From NCBI RefSeq assembly GCF_028583425.1, contig NC_072791.1, positions 30,511,368 to 30,575,367 of the forward strand: DNA of 64,000 nucleotides, written 5' to 3'. Made by a program: the position numbers and the translations under genes. The stretch comes from Eublepharis macularius (Eukaryota > Chordata > Lepidosauria > Squamata > Eublepharidae). Of this stretch, positions 1 to 10,506 are shown piece after piece (position 1 is the first letter of the stretch; each line of letters starts with the position of its first letter). Under the pieces are notes generated by a model. That model searched no databases and was not told where the DNA came from. It was given only the letters and a program-made list of their open reading frames with translations.

Positions 1-898
1 TTCATGGAGGTCTGAAGCAGCTCCATTCGCGGAGCTGACCGGACTGCCGTTTTAAGCGGCCGGCGGGGGAAATTTAGCCCGCGGCCAACTGCTCTCAGGC
101 GGAGAGCAGGCAAAGAACGCTCAAGACCTCAGGGTGCGTTGATCTCGGGCAAGGGGGGGCTCTGCGCAACGGGCCCCCTCCCGACCCTTGAGGTCCCACC
201 CTGTGACAGGTCGGCTAAGATCTCTGCGGCAGATTCGGGGCCAATGCGGTTGGCATAAGACCTACATACCCAAGCTTCAAAAGGGGAAAGAAGTGGAGAG
301 GAGAAATTAAGATTGAAACAGAGATTACAACCCAAGGAAAGTGAATGAGAAGGTCACTATCACTATCTTCTGATACGGGACAGATTGTAAAAAGTAAAGA
401 AGAATTAAAGTAGATTTTCAAACTGCAACAGGCTAGTAAAAAGGAGGGGAAGACTCGGCAAGAGTTGCATAAGAAAAGAGACTAAGTTTAAGGAGTTATT
501 AAAGAAATTGGACTATTGTTTTGAATACTTGCGGTTACGGAGCTGTGAGAAAAATTTACCATCGCGAGAGCTACTGTGGGAAGTCGGGAAACAGGAAGTA
601 CGTAATAACAATAGAGTTGCTGGAGAGAAGCGGCCCTTGCCGAAGGGCAGGAAGAAGGGAATCGCCATCTTTGAAAGGGGAAGGGTCGCGGCTTCAGCGG
701 AAGAGGAAGTAAGCCATTTTGGATTACAAAAATCATAGAAAAACCATAGAGAAAAGACGCCCGACATTTTGGACTTTTTAAAAGCCTTTTTTCTTGCAAG
801 AAGACCGGGACATTTGAATTTAAAAAGACATTAAATTTTACGCCACGGAGTTAAGGAAGAGAGCGGACTCGTGGGAGCGAGCTAAAGCAAGCCCCACG

Positions 899-1675
899 AT
901 GTCGAAAAAAGAGTGGCAATCGGCAATAGAAAACTTGGATAAAAATTTTTTAGAAGTGATTAAAGAACTTAAGGACACGAAACTGGAGCTGATTAAAGAG
1001 GTTAAACAGACAGTGAAAACTGAGCTGTCAGAAGTGAAGAAAGGTATGGAAATAATACAAAACGAATTGCAAGGGACACAGCAGAGAGTCAAAGTAGTGG
1101 AAGGTGCGGTGGAGAACTTAGCTGACACGCAACAAACAGAGATGAGACTGATGAGGGGAAGAATGGCGGTTGCGGAAAGTAAACACATGGAGAAGCAGCT
1201 GAGATTTCGCGGCTTGCCGGAAGTGGAAGGAAAGACAGCGCAAGAACAGATGACTGAGGTGTTAGCTGAATACCTGGGAAAGGAGGAGGAGGAAGTTGTG
1301 GCTATCCTTGATGTGGTATATCGTGTAAATTCAAGAATCGCGACCCAGAGGAAATTACCAAGAGACGTGATTGTGCAGTTCACGACTCGAAATATGAAAG
1401 AGAAGATTGTGACTAAACAGTTTCAAGATCCATTGGAGATTGATGGCAAGACGATTATCATCATGAAGGAACTACCCAGATCGGTGTTACTAGATCGGAA
1501 AAAATATAAAGCACTAATTCAGATTCTGAAGGACATGAAAATCAGGTATAGATGGGAATTACCAGAAGGTGTGTCCTTTGAATTTGGAGGGGTCAAAAAG
1601 CGTATCAGATCCGAGCGAGAGATGGAGCGATTCTTAAGGGACAATGAAAAAGACTTACCAGCAACAAGACTATGA
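899..1675 (+). CDS. L1 ORF1 protein (copy 1)
   Basis: 258 residues. L1 ORF1p is an RNA-binding chaperone that forms trimers and coats L1 RNA in the cytoplasmic RNP. Visible parts: a charged coiled coil in roughly residues 10-90 (K/E/L-rich heptads), an RRM-like core from about residue 100 (LRFRGLPEVEG start, as in L1 ORF1p), and a basic C-terminal domain. The ATG follows the conserved GAAAGCAAGCCCC-type leader shared by all three copies. Its TGA overlaps the ATG of ORF2 in ATGA. Intact in this copy. Confidence 0.93.
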   Translation: MSKKEWQSAIENLDKNFLEVIKELKDTKLELIKEVKQTVKTELSEVKKGMEIIQNELQGTQQRVKVVEGAVENLADTQQTEMRLMRGRMAVAESKHMEKQLRFRGLPEVEGKTAQEQMTEVLAEYLGKEEEEVVAILDVVYRVNSRIATQRKLPRDVIVQFTTRNMKEKIVTKQFQDPLEIDGKTIIIMKELPRSVLLDRKKYKALIQILKDMKIRYRWELPEGVSFEFGGVKKRIRSEREMERFLRDNEKDLPATRL

Positions 1676-4600
1676 ATATGGAATGTAAAGTTTTATCTTG
1701 GAATGTAAATGGACTAAATTCACCAAACAAGAGAAAAAGCATTTTCCACTGGCTATTAAAACAAAAATGTGATAGTGTATGTTTGCAAGAGACCCATATT
1801 AGAAAACAAGATGTAAAATATTTGAAACTGAAAAAATTGGGTAATGATTTTGCAGCACCCTCTAATAAGAAAAAAAGAGGAGTGGTGTTGTATATAAAAG
1901 AGGAGCTGCAGCCAAAATTTGTAATGAAAGATGTGGAAGCCAGATTTATAGCAGTGGAATGCATATGGAATCTAAAGAGAGTGCTGGTAGTCGGAGTTTA
2001 TGCACCTAATGGAGCAAAAGAAAGCTTCTTTGAGGATTTGAGGAGGCAACTAGATGAACTTTCATATGACCAAATAATTCTTGCTGGAGACTTCAATGGA
2101 GTGACAAATTTGGAACTAGACAAAAAATCATCAACGGCACAAAAGAAAAGAGGACTGTTACCAAAGCTCTTTTTTGAATTGATACAACAGGAGACTTTAG
2201 AAGATGTATGGAGAAGACAAAACCCTAAAAGTAGACAATTTACGTTCTTTTCTGCAAGGCATTCTACACTATCGAGAATCGACATGATCTGGGCCTCAAA
2301 AGACTTAGCGTTATGGACTAAGGAGGTGGAAATAATGCCGATGGTAGGCTCAGATCATAATCCAATCATGTGGAAATTGGGGAGAAGGAGAAAAAGGAAA
2401 GGATGGAGAATAAATGAGGATTTGTTACAAGAGGGAGAGAACTTGGAAATGTTGAGAAGAGAGACAAAATTCTTCATACAATATAACATGAATAAAGAAG
2501 TACCAACCAACAAGGTTTGGGATACCTACAAGGCGGTAATTAGGGGCATACTAATGGACTTAAATGGTAGAGCCAGAAAAAAGAAAGAGAAGAGACAGGA
2601 GATTGTGGAAAAAATAAAAGTCAAAGAAACACAGTTAAAGAAGAGACCAGGGAAAAAGAAAATTTATCAGGACATTAAAATACTTCAAGAACAGCTGATA
2701 GCAATGAATAACAAAGAATTGGAGTGGAATCTTAAAAGACTGAATCAAAAAGCGTTTGAAGGTGCAAATAAACCTGGGAAATACCTGGCATGGCAACTGA
2801 AAAAAAGAAAGGAAAAGAAAACTATAAATAAAATATGTGAAGATAATAAAACATATTTGGAACAGACAGCCATTAGTAGAGCCTTCTACAAATTTTATGC
2901 TAAACTGTATAACAAGAAAGAGGTGAACAAAGAATTAATAGCGACATACTTGGATAAAATGAAACTCCCAGTAATTTTGGAAGCTTGGAGAGATAGATTG
3001 AATAATGAAGTAACGGATGAGGAAATAAGAAAGGCAATACAGTCAACAAATTTGGGAAAGGCGCCAGGGCCAGATGGACTTACAGCTAAATTCTATAAGG
3101 TAATGGCCAATGAACTGGCACCATTCCTAAAAGAGGTGATCAATGGAGTTTTAAAGGATCAACGGACTCCAGATACCTGGAACGAAGCTAACATATCATT
3201 GATCCCCAAAGAGGGTCAAGATCTGACTAATGTGAAAAACTACCGACCTATATCGTTACTTAATAATGACTATAAAATTTTTGCGAAGATACTGGCGGAG
3301 AGAGTGAAGGGATGGCTTTCGGAAGTTATTGAGGAGGAACAAGCAGGCTTTTTGCCAGACAGACAAATTAGAGACAATCTAAGGACAGTGATTAACGCTA
3401 TTGAATACTACGACAAGCGTTGTGATAAAGAGGTTGGTTTCTTCTTTGTTGATGCTGAAAAAGCGTTTGACAATTTAAACTGGGACTTTATGTTTGCCAC
3501 TATGGAAAAGCTACAAATGGGAGAAAGATTCATAAGAGCAATTAAGGAAATTTACAGAGACCAGAATGCAGCAATTGTAGTGAATGACGAGACGACTAAG
3601 AAACTGACTATAAGCAAAGGAACAAGACAAGGTTGCCCGCTGTCTCCGCTGTTATTCATTTTGGTATTGGAGATCCTGATGATACAAATACGACAAGACG
3701 AAGAAATTCGGGGAATAAAAATAAAAGACTTTTCTTACAAGGTCAGAGCATTTGCGGACGATATAATGTTAATTGTAGAGGACCCAATGGAGAATATGCC
3801 AAAAGTGATAGACAAGATCAAGGAGTTTGGAGATTTGGCAGGTTTTTATATTAACAAAAAGAAGTCAAAGATATTATGTAAAAACATGACTAAGCAAAAG
3901 CAACAATTGCTAATGGAAATAACAGATTGCGAAGTAACAAGTAAGGTGAAATATTTGGGAATTGAACTGACGGCTAAGAACATAGATCTATTTAAAAATA
4001 ACTATGAGAAATTATGGACTCAGATAGAGCGAGATCTGATTAAATGGAATAGATTGAATTTGTCATGGTTGGGAAGGATTGCAGCAGTTAAGATGAATGT
4101 GTTACCAAGAGTAATGTTTTTGCTACAGACAATACCAATTATTCGGGACTCTAAGCAGTTTGAAAAATGGCAGAGGAAAATATCAGATTTTGTTTGGGCA
4201 GGCAAGAAGCCTCGAGTGAAAATGAAAGTTTTACAAGATGCAAAAGAAAGAGGCGGAATGCAACTGTCCAATCTAAGACTTTACTATGACGCAATCTGCC
4301 TAGTGTGGTTGAAAGATTGGATGACACTGAAGAATAAGAAATTATTGGCCCTAGAGGGATACAAAAAAATATTTGGATGGCATGCATATCTATGGTATGA
4401 CAAAGTAAAAGCGAATTCGATGTTCTTACATCATTATATACTGCTACTGAACTTGGGAATGGAGGGCATTCCAGCTCAACACAGGACATTGTTATTTTAC
4501 ATGACAGCAGCAGCTAGACTTTTGTATGCGCAAAAATGGAAAGTACAAGAAGTGCCAACTATCGATGACTGGATTTACAAATTGCTGTATATGGCGGAAA

Positions 4601-4731
4601 TGGACAAAATGACAAGAAAATTGAGAAACCTTGACCCAGGACAGTTCAACACAGACTGGGAGAAGCTGAAACAATATTTGGTGAAGAAATGGGAGGTGGG
4701 AGGAGAACTGTGGCAGTTTGAGAACTATTGA
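1672..4731 (+). CDS. L1 ORF2 protein with 233-codon internal deletion (copy 1)
   Basis: 1019 residues against 1253 in copy 3. The N-terminal apurinic-type endonuclease is recognised by SWNVNGLNSP, LQETHI, AGDFNGV and GSDHNP. Reverse transcriptase motifs follow: APGPDGLTAKFY, VDAEKAFDNLNWDF (motif A), GTRQGCPLSPLLF and FADDIMLI (motif C). The reading frame jumps at 4440/4441 from HHYI to LLLNLGMEG. Copy 3 has 233 further codons here, including the cysteine knuckle, so this product would lack the C-terminal zinc-knuckle region. It could give EN and RT but is probably not retrotransposition-competent. Confidence 0.93.
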   Translation: MNMECKVLSWNVNGLNSPNKRKSIFHWLLKQKCDSVCLQETHIRKQDVKYLKLKKLGNDFAAPSNKKKRGVVLYIKEELQPKFVMKDVEARFIAVECIWNLKRVLVVGVYAPNGAKESFFEDLRRQLDELSYDQIILAGDFNGVTNLELDKKSSTAQKKRGLLPKLFFELIQQETLEDVWRRQNPKSRQFTFFSARHSTLSRIDMIWASKDLALWTKEVEIMPMVGSDHNPIMWKLGRRRKRKGWRINEDLLQEGENLEMLRRETKFFIQYNMNKEVPTNKVWDTYKAVIRGILMDLNGRARKKKEKRQEIVEKIKVKETQLKKRPGKKKIYQDIKILQEQLIAMNNKELEWNLKRLNQKAFEGANKPGKYLAWQLKKRKEKKTINKICEDNKTYLEQTAISRAFYKFYAKLYNKKEVNKELIATYLDKMKLPVILEAWRDRLNNEVTDEEIRKAIQSTNLGKAPGPDGLTAKFYKVMANELAPFLKEVINGVLKDQRTPDTWNEANISLIPKEGQDLTNVKNYRPISLLNNDYKIFAKILAERVKGWLSEVIEEEQAGFLPDRQIRDNLRTVINAIEYYDKRCDKEVGFFFVDAEKAFDNLNWDFMFATMEKLQMGERFIRAIKEIYRDQNAAIVVNDETTKKLTISKGTRQGCPLSPLLFILVLEILMIQIRQDEEIRGIKIKDFSYKVRAFADDIMLIVEDPMENMPKVIDKIKEFGDLAGFYINKKKSKILCKNMTKQKQQLLMEITDCEVTSKVKYLGIELTAKNIDLFKNNYEKLWTQIERDLIKWNRLNLSWLGRIAAVKMNVLPRVMFLLQTIPIIRDSKQFEKWQRKISDFVWAGKKPRVKMKVLQDAKERGGMQLSNLRLYYDAICLVWLKDWMTLKNKKLLALEGYKKIFGWHAYLWYDKVKANSMFLHHYILLLNLGMEGIPAQHRTLLFYMTAAARLLYAQKWKVQEVPTIDDWIYKLLYMAEMDKMTRKLRNLDPGQFNTDWEKLKQYLVKKWEVGGELWQFENY

Positions 4732-5452
4732 AATACAATAAAACACAGAGGGGGGTGACTTTACCGGGGGGGGGGCGAAGAGGTAAATGAAAATTTCTAA
4801 GCAGTTATGTCATTAGATTATATGTAGAATAATATATAGAATATTGATAGAAAATAATTAACCATGGGAATTAATCATAAGGACTGACTAATTAACATTA
4901 TTTTTGGTAAAATTTGTATAATGTACCAAACTGAATAAGTTTATCTGAAGATATATATGAGTCAAATTGATTGATATCATATGATGATAGTTATATAGAT
5001 TTATAATTGAAGGCGAAAAAAAACAGTAATGTAATTAAATATAACTAAAGCAGAAAGAAGAAGATATGCAGAATGAGTAATACATAGAGCATAAGTTAAA
5101 TTGGTTGACTTATATGAATGTATGGTTTATGTGGTTTATGATCTATAGAAATGTTTGAAATTATGAAAAATGAGATAAATTGTTTATCCAATATGGAAAA
5201 AGGGACTCAAAGTTAGGGTACAGAGTATCAAAAATAGTTAAAGAATTATTGCTTAGAATAAAGGGAGAATATATATTTGTTAGATAGAGGAATATAAAAG
5301 GAGTAAGGGAAAAGGGACAAAGGGTTGGAAAACTGTTGGAAGTCAACAAAAAGGGGGGGAAAGGGAGGGGGTTAGAAATTGGGAAATGGGAGAACTGATT
5401 GTAATGTGAAAATAATTGATCCTAACCCAATAAAAAAAATTTCAAAAAAAAA

Positions 5453-6060
5453 AGGAATTCATCCTACTCCCAGTTCAGCACCAAACTGGAGGCTCAGAAG
5501 TTTCTCAGAAGTTGGTGGTATGCAGCATAAAAAGTTCTGATACCAACACTCCACCATAAGTCATGTGGATGGGGCAGATGTTCTTTCTCTTCTGCTGTGT
5601 GAATAAAATGAGGACTAGTTTCCACACACCAGAAGTTAGAGCAATTGAACTTCTACAGTAGTCAGTGGCGTAACTATCTCCTTTGATTCTAATGGCAGTG
5701 TGAGGCAGCCTCGCTTGGAAAGATTTTTTTTAAGCATAGAAGCTTTTGAGAAGAGAACACCATGGCTGCCTAAATCTCAATTAGCTTCATAGTCTGGAAT
5801 ACAATTTAAGAATAATGATTATTTTTTAAGAACAAGAAAACTTGGGCCATAAGCAGTGTGAATCAACTGATTTAAAAGGTACAAATATTGCAACTTCAAG
5901 AATTACAAAACTCAGATATAATATTTACCTAATTTCAATATTTTTCAAATATTGAAAACCAGTTTTGGAAACACTCTAATGGAAGTTCTCAATGTTGTAG
6001 ATAATTTTTCGAATGTATATTCTAACCATATTTTCTGTGTCCTCCCCCCCCTCCTCTTAG
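5453..6060 (+). other. Upstream/intron 1 region of serpin locus 1
   Basis: No ORF. Short blocks match the region before serpin locus 2, for example GGATGGGGCAGATGTT at about 5569 and about 34956, and AGCTTTTGAGA at about 5731 and about 35190. This shows the two serpin units descend from a tandem duplication. Clade A serpin genes normally have an untranslated exon 1. I cannot place it here. The stretch ends in a pyrimidine tract and AG at 6060. Confidence 0.6.
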
Positions 6061-6749
6061 AATGATTACAAATCCCATTGAAGGCAATGCTCTACATTTC
6101 CTTGTTACTGTTTGGTCTTCAGTTCCAGTGTTATCACCTGTCAGGTTTCCACGATGTCCAAGATAATCATCAAAATACAGATTCCACTGAAGAATGGCTA
6201 TATCCCCCTTTCAAACGAGAATGTACAACTAACTTCAGTGCCCTGCTCAAGATAGCCCCTTATAATGCTAACTTTGCATTCCGATTGTACAAACAAATGT
6301 CTTCTGATTCAGATGACAAAAACATTTTCTTCTCTCCTGTGAGCATCTCCACAGCCTTTGCCATGCTGGCCCTCAGAGCTAAGTCTCAAACCCAGACTCA
6401 GATTTACAATGCCTTTGCTTTCAACCTGTCAGAGATTGAAGAAAATGAGATTCATAAAGGATTTTGCCAACTTATCTTCACGTTTAACTTTTTAAAACAG
6501 GAAACGTCTTTGAAAATAGGGAATGCTTTGTTCATAGATAAGTCATTGAAAGTTTTGCCTACATTTCTGAAAGATGCCAAAACCTTATATCAGGCTGAAC
6601 GCTTTTCTACAAACTTCCTAAATTCTACAGAAGCGAAACAGCAGATATATAGTTATATGAAGAACAAAATTTATGGGGGACATCTCAGGAAAGTCAAGGA
6701 CTTCAGTGCACACACAGTCATGGTTCTCGTGAATTACATGGCTTCAAAG
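6061..6749 (+). pseudogene. SERPINA-like locus 1, coding exon 2
   Basis: First coding exon of an alpha-1-antitrypsin-like secreted serpin: hydrophobic signal peptide (LYISLLLFGLQFQCYH), then the serpin N-terminal fold with NANFAFRLYKQM, FFSPVSISTAFAML (helix B) and NLSEIEENEIHKGF. The acceptor is CTCTTAG at 6054-6060. Aligned with loci 2 and 3, the ancestral ATG is TTG at 6078. The next ATG, at 6087, would still keep a signal peptide. The exon has lost one base near its end, and the donor position reads AAG|ATAAGT instead of GT, so normal joining to exon 3 is lost. The conserved LGAK is LRAK. I read it as a decaying gene copy. A gene finder may still call it coding. Confidence 0.8.
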
Positions 6750-6759
6750 ATAAGTTAGA

Positions 6760-6930
6760 GAGATAGAAATTTTAAAAAATAATTGGAGGCAGTACAAATT
6801 ATTTAGTCAGCTTAAAAGAGGCAACTTTAGCAACGAAGGGGAGAGGGACTTCTGATCTTAAATCTGTATCCTTAAGGTGGTTTATGGGGTAGTCTGTAGT
6901 AGAATGAAAAAACTAGCTGATCTGGATGAC
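6760..6930 (+). other. Start of locus 1 intron 2, no feature seen
   Basis: AT-rich intron sequence after the lost donor. I see no ORF or clear repeat before the inverted-repeat arm begins. Confidence 0.4.
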
Positions 6931-7830
6931 TCTGGTCAGGTCTGATTCAGATATAGGCATGCACTTAAGAAGCCCTGAGCATCTAGTTAGCTTTCCTATA
7001 TCAAATTGTTTAACTCCTGGCAAGAGGTACACCCCAGATAATGTCTTAGATTCATTACTGGGTGTTGTACACAAGTAATGTCATTAAAGAATCTCTGCTT
7101 CTATTTTAAGCCTTCATCAGCTTAATCAGCAGAAAATCATACCATCCATTATAACTACATAGATAATTAAAGTGGTGCAATTACACGAGTCCAAAAAAAA
7201 TCTTACTCAAAGATACAAAGATCACAAAGAACCCCTTCTAAGAAGAAGCTCTCTAGCTTGTCATCTTTATAGGGTTTTAGAGCCTTCTCTTAACAATAGC
7301 TGTCTTGCTTCAAAGACTCAAATTCTTAGCTAATTTATTATCTTATGACTCCATACTTCAAACAAGGTTATCCATATTTGAAGAATCTTCCTGAAATCTA
7401 TAACAATAATTAGTTCATTCTTGCTTCTTCTTGTCTTATAAAGTCTATGTAGAATTAGTTATTGCAAGTTTCTCATATATCTGAATGTCTCATGGCCCTC
7501 CACCAATGCATCTATCCTTGAATAATGTTGCCAGCCCCTGTGAAATTAGACATTCCTGCCATTCTCAGATACTCTCTGCTCATGGGCCTTGGTACATTTT
7601 ATATGCTGATATAAGTTGGATAGCTCTTCTAATCGAAACATGGCAATACAACTGTATACCCCTATTTTTTATGCCCCTCTCCAAGGTTGTTGGTTTCCAG
7701 GCCTCTAGACCCCCTTTGTGGTTTGTCTAGTTATGGGGCTGCAGTTATGGGGCCATGCTAGCCCTGTTTCTGTATGCAAAGCTATCTTGAATAACTTTCT
7801 TGGTCATATCCAGCAACTGTTTCCCTATAG
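6930..7830 (+). repeat. Left arm of a ~0.9-kb inverted repeat pair (unclassified repeat)
   Basis: The reverse complement of this stretch recurs downstream at about 21720-22480, 28687-28793 and 29717-29850. Anchors: ATGCCCCTCTCCAAGGTTGTTGG (here near 7671) mirrors AACAACCTTGGAGAGGGGCAT at about 21901, and CTGGCAAGAGGTACACC at about 7018 mirrors the 29740-29760 region. It is probably two oppositely oriented copies of one interspersed repeat. I do not recognise the family. An AATAAA and the size would fit an old LTR, but that is a guess. Confidence 0.75.
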
Positions 7831-8375
7831 TTCTAGCTACACTCATGGCATAGCTGTCTCTAAATCTTATCTCCATTCACTGCCTCCCTTCATAGAATCT
7901 CTCTTGAATTGCCATTCTATCACCCCCTCAAAGCAGTAAGTCTCCACGATTCTTTTCTCTCTCAGTCCTGTTTTTCTAAACACTTTTTCTAAAAAAAAAC
8001 TGGCTCTCTTCTTCTGACACAAGCACTATTGTTGCCCTCTCTCCTCTCACACTCTTCACCCTGAAGGCCATATTGCTGGTGTTAGCCTTTTTCTGTCCAA
8101 ATTTTGTCACTTCCAGACCCTATCCTCTGCCTTTAATAACCTTTCCTATGATTCATCTGTTATTTTTGGCAAGCAATTCTGGTTGTCTTTTGGATCCATA
8201 TTTGCTGATCTGTCCTTACCTTGTCCTGGGAAAGTAGGCTTACCAGGTTGCCCATCAAGATTTTCCAGCTCCTGTTCTCATTGTATGGAGAAGTTCAAGG
8301 GAAAAATGAGTGCAGGGGTCATCAATGGGAAGCCATTATATCATTTCAGGTTGAGGGGGCAGAAGTGATGTCATA
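7830..8375 (+). other. Locus 1 intron 2, no clear feature
   Basis: Pyrimidine-rich intronic DNA with short open frames of no recognisable content. Possibly old repeat debris. Confidence 0.35.
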
Positions 8376-8945
8376 AAGCTCTATGCAGACCGGGACTGGC
8401 ATATGTGCGGGGCTGCGTCTCCCCATATGAACCCCAGAGGACTCTTTGCTCTAGCAATAAACATCTACTAAAGATTCCTGGCCCTAGGGAGGCCTGCCTG
8501 GCATCGACCAGGGCCAGGGCTTTTTCAGTCCTGGCCCCAGCCTGGTGAACCGCTCTGTCCAATGAGACCAGGACCTGGAGAGACTTGTTAGCTTTTCGCT
8601 GGGCCTGTAAGACAGCTATTCCACCAGGCATTTGGTTGATATGAGGCAGTGCCCCCTAGCCGGGGGAGTACAACATATGCCCTCCCTACTAGTGATACCT
8701 CCATCTCTCATATTTCCCTGCCAAAATGTTTCGGAGATGGCTAAAAAGATGGTTTTCTAGATTATGTGCCTCTGTGTTATATATGCATGTGTGTGTGTTT
8801 TAATCTGTGTATTTAAGATGTTTTATAGTTTTTAATTGTATATACTATGAAATATGATTTAAAACTTGGTTGTAATCTGCCCTGAGCCTGCTGATGTGGG
8901 GAGGGCGGAATATAAATTGAATAAAATAAAATAAAATAATAAAAT
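8376..8945 (+). mobile_element. L2-like LINE 3' end fragment
   Basis: Decayed C-terminus of an L2-type ORF2: the + strand reads a degenerate RAFSVLAPAW-like stretch around 8510-8560 and an ISFRRACKT-like stretch around 8590. It is followed by the usual squamate tail, CTGCCCTGAGCCTG...GGGAGGGCGGAATATAAA, and an (ATAAA)n run to 8945. Dead 5'-truncated copy in intron 2 of serpin locus 1. Confidence 0.7.
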
Positions 8946-9380
8946 AAATAATGTCAGAGATGCTCTAGGAGGTTTTACCATAGAGACTGGGGGAAGTCCT
9001 AGAGTGTTCCTGAAACTGTGATTTCACTTCCACCTGCTCAACTGGAAATGCTGTCATCATGACATTCATGTTGTTCCCTGTCCCCAGGCTCCACCCATGA
9101 AATGCTCCAAGAGATTGTGACTGGAAAGCTGGCAACCTACGGGGAACTGAATCCAGACTGTGAAGCATCATTCACCTGGTTTTGAGGTGGTGCTAGGGAG
9201 GGGGAGATATAGTAGAGCGAGGAATGTTGCTCTTGAGAGATGTGGTAAATAGTTTTAAAGGATGATACAGTTAAGAAACAGTTAATGTTTGGATTAGAGG
9301 CCATTTGCCACAGTAGACAAGGGAAGAGAGGTGATTGTGCTCCTCCTTTGTACAATATCCATCTCATTTAGCAGGATGAA
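8946..9380 (+). repeat. Short interspersed repeat debris in intron
   Basis: The stretch from 8950 to about 9150 resembles the abundant squamate repeat that carries 'ACTTCC' and 'CTGGCAACC' blocks (compare 63705-64000). The rest shows nothing I can name. Confidence 0.35.
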
Positions 9381-10436
9381 GGTGAAAGGGCTAGCCCCTA
9401 CCCCGACTTTGATGATAATTAATGCTAGGTCTGTAGTCAATAAGAACTCTCTTGATCAGAGCTGAAGGTATTGACCTGTCATGGGCAACTGAAAAATACC
9501 CTCTACTGTCACTCTGCCTTAATTAGCACCAACAAGGAATTGAGCCCTTCATCAGCCCTTAACTGGGAGATGGGGATGGGGTATCTTTCTTCGTGAGTGT
9601 TCCTTCTTTTGCAAGTCCCCAAGAGCCAGTTATGATTGTACCTTGTGTTGGGTTCCAAGGACACATTAGGGCTACTGCTAGTGTATTGTCTGTCCACCTT
9701 GCCAGTTATAGCTCCCTGAGCTGGCAGAGTTTGTTTCAGTGGTGGTGTCGCACACCCCCGGTCTTATATTACTGGGGGACTTCAGCATCCGCACTGGGGC
9801 CTTCTTGACTGGTCCTGCTCAGGACTTCATAGCCACTACTGGATTGTCCTGAGTTGTGCTGGGCACAACACACGAGAAAGGTCATATGATGGATCTTCTT
9901 TTCTGTCTAAAGTGGTCTAGCCAGGGTTGGTACTACAGCCTGTGCCATGGTCAGATCATTACTGGCTAAAGGCAATTTGAGATGCCTACCTCCTTCCACA
10001 AGGGCAAGGAACCAACGAGGATGGTCCACCATAGAGACTGATGGATCCAGTTGGTTTCCAGTCCCCTTTGGGGAACTTTGAGAACCTGGACAGTTACTCT
10101 GCAGAGATTCTGGCATCAGCATGGGATGCTGGTCTGCATAGTGCTATCAACAGGGTTGATCCTTGGAGCCCTCTCTCCGCAAGTAGGACTGTGGCTTCTT
10201 GGTTTACCCAGGAAACTGAGGTCTATGAATCAGTTGGAGAAATGGCCATTGGCAGAAAACTCAAGATAATTCAGATGGAATGTGCTACGAAGGCTTATAA
10301 GGTAGTGATGATAGCAAAGAAGGCATACTTTTCCATTACCATTGCATTGGCAGAATCTTGACCAGTGAAATTATTTAGAGTGACTTGGGGTCTTTTGATC
10401 GGTTATTTCCAGTCTGGATATTAGTTCAGACCATTT

Positions 10437-10506
10437 TGCTCTGTCTCTATCTCCATCTCCGTCTCCGTCTCTGTGTTTGTCTCTGTCTCTGTTTCTGTCT
10501 CTCTCC
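10437..10506 (+). repeat. CTCTGT/CCATCT-type hexamer microsatellite
   Basis: Imperfect tandem pyrimidine-rich hexamers (TCTCCA, TCTCCG, TCTCTG) inside the L2 fossil. The repeat produces spurious S/L- or R/D-rich frames. Confidence 0.8.

Larger units (their letters stand above)
1..5452 (+). mobile_element. L1 LINE copy 1, nearly full length, 5' tip outside window
   Basis: Non-LTR retrotransposon of the L1 clade. Compared with copies 2 and 3 (22481 and 42863), about 20 bp of the 5' end lie before base 1. Layout: 5' UTR to 898, ORF1 899-1675, ORF2 1672-4731, then an AT-rich 3' UTR holding two G-rich tracts (about 4766-4776 and 5353-5371), ending in an AATAAA-containing A-rich tail near 5452. 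The 3' target duplication cannot be tested because the 5' flank is missing. ORF2 carries a 699-bp in-frame internal deletion relative to copy 3. Confidence 0.95.

Noticed and set aside
6741-6760. AT-AC (minor spliceosome) intron at the end of locus 1 exon 2
   Set aside because: The site reads ATAAGT, not ATATCC, and paralogues have ordinary GTAAG or GTGAG. It is better seen as a mutated GT donor.
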